DNA of 64,000 bases from Pseudomonas fluorescens. Its GTDB lineage: Bacteria; Pseudomonadota; Gammaproteobacteria; Pseudomonadales; Pseudomonadaceae. The notes beneath the pieces were generated by a model. The model was given only the letters and a program-made list of their open reading frames with translations. It had not been told where the DNA came from and ran no database searches. Positions 25,684-33,767 of the stretch are shown piece by piece; positions within the stretch are counted from its first letter, which is position 1, and every line of letters starts with the position of its first letter. A program made the translations under genes and the position numbers. The stretch lies in NCBI RefSeq assembly GCF_019212185.1, contig NZ_CP078138.1, positions 2,400,501 to 2,464,500 of the forward strand. The letters run 5' to 3'.

Positions 25684-26577
25684 ATGATCAATTTTCGACT
25701 GATTCGTCATCTCTGGTTGTTCCTGGCGGTGGCCGAAGAACAGAACTTCGGCCGTGCGGCCAAGCGTTTGGGCATGTCCCAGCCACCGCTGAGCGAGCAG
25801 ATCCAAGTGTTGGAGCAGGCGCTCAAGGTCAAGCTGTTTGATCGCTCGCGACGCGGTGCGAAGCTGACCCCGGTGGGAGCGGCGATTCTGCCAGCCGTGC
25901 GCAAGTTCGCCGACCAATTGGAGCGGTTGGAACTCGCCGTGGAGGAGGCGGTGGCGGGGCAGTCGGGGATGTTGACCATCGGCGCGATTTCTACGGCCAT
26001 GTTTGATGTCTTGCCGGGTTTGATCGAGCAACTGAAGAGCGATTACCCGCACCTCACCGTGTCTGTACGGGAGATCGACAGCGTCGAAGCGGTCCCGGCG
26101 CTGGAAGCCGGGGATATCGACCTGGCTTTCGCCCGGCTGGACGGTGATCTGGGGGCCTCGATCAAATCACTGCCGCTGACTCAGGACCGCCTGGTTGTGG
26201 CCCTGCCCAGCGATCACCCCTTGGCTGCGCGCACGCGAATCAGCCTGTCCAGCCTGGCCACTGAACCCTTGGTGATGTTTTCCCGAAAGGTTAGTCCGGT
26301 CTACTTCGACAATCTGATCGCGACTTGCCGCGCCAGCGGTTTTTCCCCGCGCGTGCTGCATGAAGTGCGCTCGGTCGCCTCGCAAATTGCCTTTGTCAGC
26401 TGCGGCCAGGGTATCGCACTGGTACCAGCGTCGCTGAAAAAACTGGCACCGGACAATGTGGTATTCCGAGCACTGATCCAGAAGCTCAATGTCGTGACCA
26501 CTGCGGTGGCCTGGAATGCAGATCGGCCCAATCCGCTGGTGCAGGAGCTGGTCACCCGTCTCCAGTCCCGTGTGTGA
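25684..26577 (+). CDS. LysR-family regulator of the catabolic operon
   Basis: 297 residues. The N-terminal winged HTH is 'FLAVAEEQNFGRAAKRLGMS' followed by 'QPPLSEQIQVLEQALKVKLF'; a CbnR/CatR-like co-inducer domain follows. The phrase 'FGRAAKRLGMSQPPLS' is typical of regulators of aromatic and organic-acid catabolism. It is divergent from the operon across 105 bases containing a T-N11-A site, the usual layout for activation of the operon and self-repression. The inducer is unknown; an operon intermediate is likely. Confidence 0.9.
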   Translation: MINFRLIRHLWLFLAVAEEQNFGRAAKRLGMSQPPLSEQIQVLEQALKVKLFDRSRRGAKLTPVGAAILPAVRKFADQLERLELAVEEAVAGQSGMLTIGAISTAMFDVLPGLIEQLKSDYPHLTVSVREIDSVEAVPALEAGDIDLAFARLDGDLGASIKSLPLTQDRLVVALPSDHPLAARTRISLSSLATEPLVMFSRKVSPVYFDNLIATCRASGFSPRVLHEVRSVASQIAFVSCGQGIALVPASLKKLAPDNVVFRALIQKLNVVTTAVAWNADRPNPLVQELVTRLQSRV

Positions 26578-26736
26578 GTCGACCAAGGCCCTATGCGTGA
26601 ACAAGAATGATAGGTTTGGCGTATGAAAGCCTTCCCGTATTAGGAATTTACAGAAGGCTCGATTCCCTTGAAATTGCGAGCCTGGCTGCCGGCAACCCAG
26701 GTTCGGCGGTACCTTTTCGTTCAAGGAGTCAACAAC

Positions 26737-27555
26737 GTGTCTTCTCCAGAAACGTTCACTCATGTGCAACTCCCTCTGACGGTGGAGGGTGTCCAACTGA
26801 ACGTGGCCGCCATCCATCGCGACGGCGTCCTTGCGCCGATCGTGTTCCTGCATGGTTTTGGTTCGACCAAGGAGGACTATGCCGACATCGTGCAGCAGCC
26901 CGCGTTCGCCGGTCACCCTTTCGTGGCTTACGACGCACCGGGTTGCGGCGAAAGCCAGTGCAGTGATCTTTCCAGAATCTCCATTCCCTTTCTGCTGCAG
27001 ACTGCGTTGCAGGTGCTGGCGCATTTTGGCATCGGACGCTTCCATTTGGTCGGCCACTCCATGGGTGGGCTGACCGCGCTGATGCTGGCCCACCAGTTCC
27101 CGGACCGGGTGCTTAGTTTCGTCGATATCGAGGGCAATATCGCCCCGGAAGACTGCTTCCTCAGCCGGCAGATCATCGACTATCCGAGCAACGATCCCGA
27201 GGTGTTTTTCGCCGCCTTCATCGAACGTGCCCGACACGCCCCTGCCTATGCCAGTGCACTCTATTCCGCGAGCTTGCGGCACAAGGTGCGTGCCGGTGCG
27301 GTGCGGGGGATATTCCAGTCGATGGTAGATCTTTCAGATAATGCCGATCTGATGAGCAAATTCCTCGGCTTGAAATGTCCACGAATGTTCATGTACGGCG
27401 AGCAGAACGCGTCACTGTCCTATCTGCCGCATATCCAGGCCGAAGGTGTCCGGCTGGCCCCCATTCCTGATTGCGGGCATTTCCCGATGTATTCCAACCC
27501 CATCGCGATGTGGCAACAGATCGCCGATTTCCAGGTGAGCAGCCTTACCGGGTAA
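26737..27555 (+). CDS. Alpha/beta hydrolase of the island
   Basis: 272 residues from GTG 26737, chosen because AAGGAG lies 8 bases upstream; the frame is open earlier without homology. Motifs: 'VFLHGFGSTKEDY' (oxyanion), 'VGHSMGGLTALML' (nucleophile Ser108) and 'PDCGHFPMYSNP' (catalytic His). No signal peptide. It follows the LysR gene on the same strand. It may release the pathway's substrate from an ester or amide, or hydrolyse a CoA ester; the sequence does not decide. Confidence 0.8.
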   Translation: MSSPETFTHVQLPLTVEGVQLNVAAIHRDGVLAPIVFLHGFGSTKEDYADIVQQPAFAGHPFVAYDAPGCGESQCSDLSRISIPFLLQTALQVLAHFGIGRFHLVGHSMGGLTALMLAHQFPDRVLSFVDIEGNIAPEDCFLSRQIIDYPSNDPEVFFAAFIERARHAPAYASALYSASLRHKVRAGAVRGIFQSMVDLSDNADLMSKFLGLKCPRMFMYGEQNASLSYLPHIQAEGVRLAPIPDCGHFPMYSNPIAMWQQIADFQVSSLTG

Positions 27556-27721
27556 GCCCGGTCGTCCTGAGGGCTTCCTGATCATTCGCGGGAGCCTGGC
27601 CAGGCCACGAAGTTGAAATTCAAAAGCTGATTCAGTCACTTCTCCTGCCTTTGGGCGGCGACGTGTGCAGGCGCGTGCGTGCCTGAAATCCGTGTACCTA
27701 TAACAACAAGAGGTTCGACCC

Positions 27722-29176
27722 ATGCTTGATGTCATTAATGATTTTCTCTCCGGCAAGCTTCTGATCGTGCTCATCGTAGGCCTGGGCGGCTACTTCACGG
27801 TGCGTTCACGCTTTGTCCAGTTCCGCCATTTTCTGCATATGTTCGGCGCCTTCCGCGATAGCGTGCAAAAGAGTGCCGGGCAGATCAGCTCCTTCCAGGC
27901 CTTGATGCTTAGCCTGGCGGGGCGCGTAGGTGCGGGCAATATCGCCGGTGTCGGGTTGGCGGTAACGCTGGGCGGGCCGGGCGCGGTGTTCTGGATGTGG
28001 GTGACGGCGCTGGTGGGTATGTCCACCAGCTTCTTTGAATGCAGCCTGGGGCAATTGTACAAACGGTGTGATGCGAACGGACAGTTCCGCGGCGGGCCGT
28101 CGTACTACATCCAGTACGGACTGAAACAACCCTGGCTGGGCAAGGTCATGGCGTTACTGCTATTGGTGACCTTTGGTTTCGCCTTCAACGGACTGCAATC
28201 CCATGCCGTGACTCACTCGCTGAATAATGCGTTCGGTTTCTCTACGACCTACTCCGGCATTACGATTGCCATATTGCTTGGCCTGGTGTTCATGGGTGGC
28301 ATCAAGCGCATCGCCGCGGTCTCGGACCTGCTGGTGCCGGTCAAAACGCTGGCTTACATTGGCGTGACCGTTTATGTGATCGTGCTCCAGTTTGATCATG
28401 TTCCCGGAATGCTGATGACCATCTTCAAAAGTGCTTTCGGCCTGGATCAGGCGTTTGCCGGCCTGGTCGGCAGTGCCATTGTCATGGGCGTCAAACGTGG
28501 GGTGTTTGCCAACGAGGCGGGACTGGGGAGTGCTCCCAACGTAGCTGCGGTGGCGAAAGTGGATCACCCGGCGGCTCAAGGGGTGGTTCAGGCCTTCAGC
28601 GTTTTTCTCGATACCTTTGTGATCTGTACCTGTACGGCGCTGCTGATTCTGCTGTCAGGCTTTTACACGGCTGGTTTTGAAGGCGATGGCCTGGTGCTGA
28701 CTCAGAACGCGTTGGCGGCAGTGGTCGGAGACTGGGGACGCACCTTCATCAGCGTGGCGTTGGCTCTGTTTGTCTTCACGTCGATTCTCTACAACTACTA
28801 CCTGGGCGAGAATAACCTGCGCTTTCTGCTGGGCGACAAGCGCGCTGCAGTCATTGTCTATCGTGGTTTGGTGCTGCTGCTGATCCTTTGGGGGGCCGTA
28901 CAAAATCTGGGCACTGTGTTCGCTTTTGCCGATATCACCATGACGCTGCTGGCCTTCGTGAATCTGATCGCCCTGGCGCTGTTGTTCAATGTCGGCATGC
29001 GCTTGCTGCGCGACTATGACCAGCAACGCAAAGCCGGTATCAAGACGCCTGTCTTCGATTCAAGTCAGTTCAAGGATCTTGATCTTGATTTGCAGGCATG
29101 GCCGAACCGGGAACACGCGGCCAACGTCCCCGCCGAAACTATCACTCAAGTTGCACCTGCATCCGCTACCCAGTGA
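27722..29176 (+). CDS. AGCS-family sodium:amino acid symporter
   Basis: 484 residues with about ten membrane segments. The start MLDVINDFLSGKLLIVLIVG and the motifs 'SLAGRVGAGNIAGVGLAVTL', 'GGPGAVFWMWVTALVGMSTS' and KRGVFANEAGLGSAPNVAA are those of alanine/glycine:cation symporters (AlsT/DagA). One oddity is Arg in 'SLAGRVGAGNIAG', where most members have a 'T/S-x-G' run. Placement in the island suggests uptake of the amino acid substrate. A terminator follows directly. Confidence 0.88.
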   Translation: MLDVINDFLSGKLLIVLIVGLGGYFTVRSRFVQFRHFLHMFGAFRDSVQKSAGQISSFQALMLSLAGRVGAGNIAGVGLAVTLGGPGAVFWMWVTALVGMSTSFFECSLGQLYKRCDANGQFRGGPSYYIQYGLKQPWLGKVMALLLLVTFGFAFNGLQSHAVTHSLNNAFGFSTTYSGITIAILLGLVFMGGIKRIAAVSDLLVPVKTLAYIGVTVYVIVLQFDHVPGMLMTIFKSAFGLDQAFAGLVGSAIVMGVKRGVFANEAGLGSAPNVAAVAKVDHPAAQGVVQAFSVFLDTFVICTCTALLILLSGFYTAGFEGDGLVLTQNALAAVVGDWGRTFISVALALFVFTSILYNYYLGENNLRFLLGDKRAAVIVYRGLVLLLILWGAVQNLGTVFAFADITMTLLAFVNLIALALLFNVGMRLLRDYDQQRKAGIKTPVFDSSQFKDLDLDLQAWPNREHAANVPAETITQVAPASATQ

Positions 29177-29180
29177 TGCA

Positions 29181-29213
29181 AAAAGGGCCCATGGATCTCA
29201 TGGGCCCTTTTCA
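29181..29213. terminator. Bidirectional terminator between convergent transporter genes
   Basis: AAAAGGGCCCATG pairs with CATGGGCCCTTTT around a short loop, with A and T runs on both sides. It serves the AGCS gene on the plus strand and the MHS permease gene on the minus strand. Confidence 0.88.
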
Positions 29214-29238
29214 AATACCTGCTGTAATCGTCAGTGCT

Positions 29239-30615
29239 TCAAACGCTCGCAGCGTGTGACTTTGCGCAACCCTTCAAACCGGTGCGCTCTTCGATCTCAC
29301 CGGAACCGCTGATGTACCCATAGCGCGAAAGATTCGGCATCAGCATCGCGGCGATGAAAGTGATGGTCACGACGGCCGCGACATAGAAGAAGAAATATTC
29401 CTCAATGCCTTGGGACCGGAGCGACAAGGCGACGTATTCGGCGGTGCCGCCGAATGCCGCATTGCCGATGGCATACGGAAAGCCTACGCCCAATGCGCGT
29501 ACCGCAGGTGGGAACAGTTCAGCTTTGACGATCCCGGCAATCGGGGTGTAGAGCGACGCAATGGCCAGGCCACCAAACACCAGCAGGAACGCCGTAAACG
29601 GGCTGCTGACCGATTGCAGTGAATAGAGCAGGGGAATCACCAACAGCATCGCCAACCCGGAAAACATCAGCATGTGCGCCTTGATCCCGATACGGTCCGC
29701 CAGCAAGCCGAACAGTGGCTGGCAGAACATGAAACCGACCAGGGCCGCGGTCATGATGAAACTAACCGTTTCCGGGCTGAAACCGGCTGAGATCACCAGG
29801 AACTTCTGCATATAGGTGGTGAAGGTGTAGAAGTACAAAGAACCACCGATGGTAAACGCTACCACCAACGCGACCGCCCGTTTGTGCTTGAACATGCCGC
29901 GTAGCGAGCCGGCGTCTTTGCGGCTCATGTCTTTCTTGGTGGCGGTTTCATGCATGGCGCGGCGCAGATACACCACCACGATTGAGCTCAGGGCACCGAT
30001 GAAGAACGGAATCCTCCAGCCCCATTCGCGCAATTCTTCGCCGGTGAGGGTTTGCTGGAGAATGACCACGGTCATCAATGCCAAGAGCTGACCGGCAATG
30101 ATGGTGAAGTACTGAAAGGAGCCATAAAAACAGCGACGCCCAGGTGTCGCGATTTCACTTATGTAGGTGGCGCCGGTGCCGTACTCCGCGCCGACTGACA
30201 GCCCCTGAATCAGCCTGGCGACGACAAGCAAAACTGGCGCCGCCACACCGATGGTTTCATAGGTCGGCATGACGGCAATCAACAAGGAACCGGCGCACAT
30301 CATGAACACCGAGATAATCATCGATACCTTGCGGCCGCGGGTATCAGCAATCCAGCCAAAAATCCAACCGCCGAGCGGCCGCATGAAAAAGCCGACGGCG
30401 AAGACGCCGGCGGTTGCGAGCAACTGACTGGTGGTGTCGCCTTTGGGGAAAAACGAGCTTGCAAAATAGATGGCGGTATAGGCGTAAATGAAAAAGTCGT
30501 ACCACTCCACCAGATTGCCCGAGCAGGCACCCATGATGGCTCTGACGCGATTCGGACTTTTTATCTGATCGGACTTTTCAGTGTGGAGTGTTGAGTCGCT
30601 GGTTGATGCAGACAT
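29239..30615 (-). CDS. MHS-family permease, KgtP-like (2-oxoglutarate type)
   Basis: 458 residues from ATG 30615; 14 further upstream codons lack support. Twelve membrane segments. 'GNLVEWYDFFIYAYTAIYFA' and 'RPLGGWIFGWIADTRGRK' are MHS-family signatures. The order 'SVGAEYGTGATYISEIA', 'GQLLALMTVVILQQTL', 'REWGWRIPFFIGAL' and 'GGSLYFYTFTTYMQKFLV' follows E. coli KgtP, the 2-oxoglutarate:H+ symporter. A 2-oxoglutarate-like substrate fits the proposed pathway intermediate 4-methyl-2-oxoglutarate. It is convergent with the AGCS gene. Confidence 0.87.
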   Translation of the reverse strand: MSASTSDSTLHTEKSDQIKSPNRVRAIMGACSGNLVEWYDFFIYAYTAIYFASSFFPKGDTTSQLLATAGVFAVGFFMRPLGGWIFGWIADTRGRKVSMIISVFMMCAGSLLIAVMPTYETIGVAAPVLLVVARLIQGLSVGAEYGTGATYISEIATPGRRCFYGSFQYFTIIAGQLLALMTVVILQQTLTGEELREWGWRIPFFIGALSSIVVVYLRRAMHETATKKDMSRKDAGSLRGMFKHKRAVALVVAFTIGGSLYFYTFTTYMQKFLVISAGFSPETVSFIMTAALVGFMFCQPLFGLLADRIGIKAHMLMFSGLAMLLVIPLLYSLQSVSSPFTAFLLVFGGLAIASLYTPIAGIVKAELFPPAVRALGVGFPYAIGNAAFGGTAEYVALSLRSQGIEEYFFFYVAAVVTITFIAAMLMPNLSRYGYISGSGEIEERTGLKGCAKSHAASV

Positions 30616-30824
30616 TCTGTTCACCCTTTTTTCAAGGCGAGACGATACGAGGCGCACGCTGATGCGTGTCCGACGTTGCTAGCTCGATGGGTTGATGTGC
30701 TTAACGCAGTTGCTGTGACCCTTTGACGACCAAGGCACATGAAGAGGGGGGATGTATATGAGAGGTCAGCTGTTCACTGACTGTGTAAGGCGGGTCGGTC
30801 AGGTAACGAGAAAGGTAGTAAATC

Positions 30825-30941
30825 ATGGCGCAAGCCCTCGAATCTTATTCTTGTATTCAGTCGATCGCTCTTGGCGTCGACGTTGATTGCACGCTACCGC
30901 AGAGTGACGAGGGTAATAAGCCGTCAGCCAGGCCTAACTGA
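30825..30941 (+). CDS. Possible 38-residue peptide gene
   Basis: A short frame in the 505-base gap between the KgtP-like and second LysR genes, starting behind GAGAAAGG with good spacing. The product (MAQALESYSCIQSIALGVDV, then a polar tail ending in ARPN) has no recognisable family. The rest of the gap, 30616-31120, shows no other gene and presumably contains the divergent promoters. Confidence 0.25.
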   Translation: MAQALESYSCIQSIALGVDVDCTLPQSDEGNKPSARPN

Positions 30942-31120
30942 TATACCGAAATTTTATAGCTTGCCTTGCAACCCGTGCGGGCTGGGGGATACAGCTGGCT
31001 CGAAAGCCGCGAGGCCCCATGCGGCGCGGGTCCTGTGGCATTCCAAGGAACGCTAATGCGTTTACACTCATACTACTTTCGACGCATTTCGCGCCGAGCC
31101 CGACTTTGACTGGCCTGGTA

Positions 31121-32044
31121 ATGGATGTCGTTCAACTCAAGACCCTAATTCATGTGGCCGAGCTTGGCAGTCTCAGCAAGGCCTCCGACCGGCTTCACAT
31201 CGCACAACCGGCGCTGAGTAGGCAAATTCGTCTGTTGGAAAAGGAACTCGGGGCCTACCTTTTTGATCGGCATGGACGAGGCATGGAAATTACCGATGCC
31301 GGCCGTGAAGTCTTGGCGCATGCCACCCGGATCATGGAAGAGATGGAGTCCATTCGAAGTTCGGTCGTGGGCGGGAAGTCTTCTTTTCGGGGCACGGTGA
31401 TGATCGGTACAACACCGACGGTAGCGGAAATTGTCACCGTTCCGCTGGTGCGGAAAATCAAAGAAGAGCATCCGAATCTTGCCATCAGGTTCTCCTCCGC
31501 CTTTAGCGGCTACCTGCTGGATTGGGTTCAGCGTGGCGAATTGGAACTCGCGATTTCTTACGATCCCCAACCCTTGCATACGCTGCGTATCGTGCCGGTG
31601 ATGATGGAAAACTTGCTGCTGGTCGGACCTGCCAGTGCCAATCTGCGCCTGGATGCGCCGGTGTCATTCGAGTCTTTGGCCGAGCAGCAATTGGTGTTGC
31701 CAAGCGCCCGCCACAGTCTTCGCGTGATTCTGGATAATTGTGCGCGAGAAGTCGGCATCAAGCTCAAAACCAGCGTTGAAGCTGACTCCTTCGGCGCGAT
31801 GATTGACCTGGTTCGCAATGGCTTCGGTTTGACAGCTTTGCCACTGGCATCGATTTACGCCCAAATCGAAGCTGGCGTGCTCAGTGCCGCCCCCTTGGTT
31901 GACCCCATTCCCATGCGCAAACTTGTTCAGGTTTTTCCTGCCGACAGGCGTGTCAGTCCGGCTGCCAAATTCGTCGGGGATGCCTTCATCGAAATTGCTG
32001 CCGACCTGGTCAATCGTAAGATTTGGGCTGGGCACATGCTTTGA
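31121..32044 (+). CDS. LysR-family regulator, second in the island
   Basis: 307 residues from ATG 31121, where the conserved LysR start MDVVQLKTLIHVAELGSLSK begins; 34 upstream codons are unrelated. HTH: 'SLSKASDRLHIAQPALSRQI'. The co-inducer domain resembles the NAC/CynR group. It precedes an MFS gene on the same strand by 94 bases and faces the KgtP-like gene across ~505 bases, so either transporter could be its target. Confidence 0.88.
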   Translation: MDVVQLKTLIHVAELGSLSKASDRLHIAQPALSRQIRLLEKELGAYLFDRHGRGMEITDAGREVLAHATRIMEEMESIRSSVVGGKSSFRGTVMIGTTPTVAEIVTVPLVRKIKEEHPNLAIRFSSAFSGYLLDWVQRGELELAISYDPQPLHTLRIVPVMMENLLLVGPASANLRLDAPVSFESLAEQQLVLPSARHSLRVILDNCAREVGIKLKTSVEADSFGAMIDLVRNGFGLTALPLASIYAQIEAGVLSAAPLVDPIPMRKLVQVFPADRRVSPAAKFVGDAFIEIAADLVNRKIWAGHML

Positions 32045-32063
32045 GCCAACGGATTCGTTGGCT
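32044..32063 (+). terminator. Hairpin after the second LysR gene
   Basis: AGCCAACG-GATT-CGTTGGCT forms a perfect 8-bp stem starting at the LysR stop. No T-run follows, so termination is uncertain. Confidence 0.4.
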
Positions 32064-32138
32064 AGGTGAATCGTTCGTTTAAACGTAATTGCTCAGCTAC
32101 TCACGCTATCCGCCTTTCTCACCACTGATGACATTGTC

Positions 32139-33299
32139 TTGAATCAACAAACACGACTGCCTGGCGTATTCGGCATTTTTATTTTGGGGATGCTGCAGGT
32201 TCTGGTCTGGGGAGGCTCGTTCTTCCTGATGGCCGTCATGGCCGATCCGATTATGAAAGAAACCGGCTGGGCCAGCCAATGGGTGTATGGCGCACTGTCT
32301 CTGAGCATTCTGTTTTCCGCGATGCTGGCGCCGTTGACCAGCCGGCTTATTGTCCAGTACGGCGGCCGCCCTATTCTGGCCAGTAGCGGTCTGGGCGTCG
32401 CCATTGGGTTGTTTCTGATGGCCAGTTCGACCTCGTTGCCGATGTTTTTTTTGTCTTGGGCTGTAATAGGTGTCGGTATGGCGCTGGGGTTGTATGAAGC
32501 GCTATTCGCCGCTTTAGGTTCTCTCTATGGGGAGCGAGCGGGTAGTGCGATTACGGGTATCACGCTTGTGTCCGGGTTTGCTACAACACTGTCATGGCCC
32601 GCGGTTGCGCTGGTCATCGAACACGTTGGTTGGCGCACGACGTGCGTGGCTTATGGAGTGTTATTGGTCATTGTCGTGGCGCCGCTTTATCTCTGGGTGC
32701 TGGCGCGGGGCACGGGACCACTCATAAAAAGTCAGGCAGTGGGTGGCGAAAGTTTCTCAATCGACCGGCGGATCTACTTGTTGCTTACGCTGATTTTTGC
32801 TTTGGGTGCAGTGATCATGACGGCGATGTCGGTCCAGCTGATTTCATTGTTGCAGGGGCAGGGTTACTCGCTTGCAGCCGCCGTCGGACTGAGCGCATTG
32901 CTGGGGCCGAGCCAGGTAGGATCACGTGTTTTACAGGTGTTTTCGCGTAAGCGACACCCGATCTGGACGACGTTGATCTCCGTGATATTCGTGGCAATTG
33001 GTCTGCTGTTTGTGACCATCGCGCCGGCAATGACTGCCCTGGGGCTGGTGATCTATGGCGCGGGTAATGGTTTGCGGGCGATCGTTCGAGGACTGCTGCC
33101 ATTGGCCCTCATGTCGCCCACCCATTATGTTTTGCTGATGGGGCGCATGGCTCGGCCTTCGCTCATAGGACAAGCCTTGACCCCCCTTGCAGGCGGTTAC
33201 CTGTTGCAGACCTGGGGCGCTGGCGGTGTGCTTGCGGGACTGAGTGTGCTGGCCGTATTGAACGTGCTCTTGGTCTTGCTGCTCATTCGACTGGTATGA
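32139..33299 (+). CDS. MFS transporter
   Basis: 386 residues with ~12 hydrophobic segments and a short N-terminal cytoplasmic lead. The likely start is TTG 32139, since an ATG ten bases earlier is immediately out of frame and no ATG with a good ribosome site is near. The helix 3-4 region 'GGRPILASSGLGVAIGLFL' and a central loop 'LARGTGPLIKSQAVGGESFS' are typical of small MFS permeases. Substrate unknown; export of a toxic intermediate or import of an organic acid are both possible. Its stop lies ~17 bases from the integrase remnant, so it is the last island gene. Confidence 0.82.
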   Translation: MNQQTRLPGVFGIFILGMLQVLVWGGSFFLMAVMADPIMKETGWASQWVYGALSLSILFSAMLAPLTSRLIVQYGGRPILASSGLGVAIGLFLMASSTSLPMFFLSWAVIGVGMALGLYEALFAALGSLYGERAGSAITGITLVSGFATTLSWPAVALVIEHVGWRTTCVAYGVLLVIVVAPLYLWVLARGTGPLIKSQAVGGESFSIDRRIYLLLTLIFALGAVIMTAMSVQLISLLQGQGYSLAAAVGLSALLGPSQVGSRVLQVFSRKRHPIWTTLISVIFVAIGLLFVTIAPAMTALGLVIYGAGNGLRAIVRGLLPLALMSPTHYVLLMGRMARPSLIGQALTPLAGGYLLQTWGAGGVLAGLSVLAVLNVLLVLLLIRLV

Positions 33300-33316
33300 A
33301 AAGAACAGCGCTGATT

Positions 33317-33391
33317 GTCATCTTCCCTAAGGATTCGGCTGGCATCTTCAGAGGTCAGCGACTCAAGTTCTTTGATGGTGATTTTGGCCAT
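33317..33391 (-). pseudogene. 5' remnant of a tyrosine integrase gene
   Basis: From ATG 33391 the minus strand reads MAKITIKELESLTSEDASRI followed by L-R-E-D-D. This is the conserved start of phage/island integrases of the DUF4102 type (compare the usual 'LREDGG' after this helix). Homology ends there, about 17 bases from the MFS stop, so the rest has been deleted. Its position 160 bases from the att copy at 33552 is where such an integrase should be. Confidence 0.65.
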
Positions 33392-33551
33392 AAAATGAGT
33401 TACCCCTACTTTTCCCCCCACAAAAACGGCGGCTCTTGATGGACGTTCCTGGACTCTCGTAGAGCAGAACACCTCTGGAACTCAAGTAAACACTAGCTTG
33501 GAGAAATCCAGAGTAAAATTTTGGAGTCTTTCAAGAAGTATGAAAAAGGAG

Positions 33552-33596
33552 ATGGGGTGCTAGGGGTCGAGTGTTCGAATCACTCCGTCCCGACCA
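33552..33596 (+). repeat. Attachment site: 3' half of tRNA-Pro(GGG), right copy
   Basis: Identical to 12480-12524, starting at the anticodon loop ATGGGGT and ending in CCA. Upstream bases (ATGAAAAAGGAG) are not tRNA sequence, so this copy also lacks a 5' half. Confidence 0.88.
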
Positions 33597-33606
33597 TATA
33601 ATTCAA

Positions 33607-33648
33607 CGGGTTGCGAGATTTTATCTCGCGACCCCTTTTTTATTTTTA
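33607..33648 (+). terminator. tRNA-Pro terminator, right copy
   Basis: The same GCGAGAT/ATCTCGC hairpin as at 12535 with one more T in the run. It is part of the duplicated block. Confidence 0.85.
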
Positions 33649-33767
33649 AGTGTTTTTACCCCTACAAAAGCTCTGGCTCTTGGTGGAATCTTCAGTTGAT
33701 ACAAAGGTCATGGCGCGAGGAGAGTGCCTCGCTGTGTCCTGGTCGCTCGAGCAGAAGGGGGCGACCG

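Larger units (their letters stand above)
12525..33551. mobile_element. Putative catabolic genomic island at tRNA-Pro(GGG)
   Basis: The segment is bounded by two direct copies of the tRNA-Pro 3' half. Just inside the right boundary is the 5' remnant of a tyrosine integrase gene (33317-33391). The cargo is one catabolic operon with its LysR regulator, an alpha/beta hydrolase, three transporters and a second LysR gene. No complete integrase or transfer gene is present, so it is probably immobile now. A segmental duplication between the att copies is an alternative to capture by an integrative element. Confidence 0.6.

Noticed and set aside
26167..27282. 371-codon minus-strand frame
   Set aside because: Spans antisense of both the LysR and hydrolase genes, crossing an intergenic gap, with no recognisable domain.
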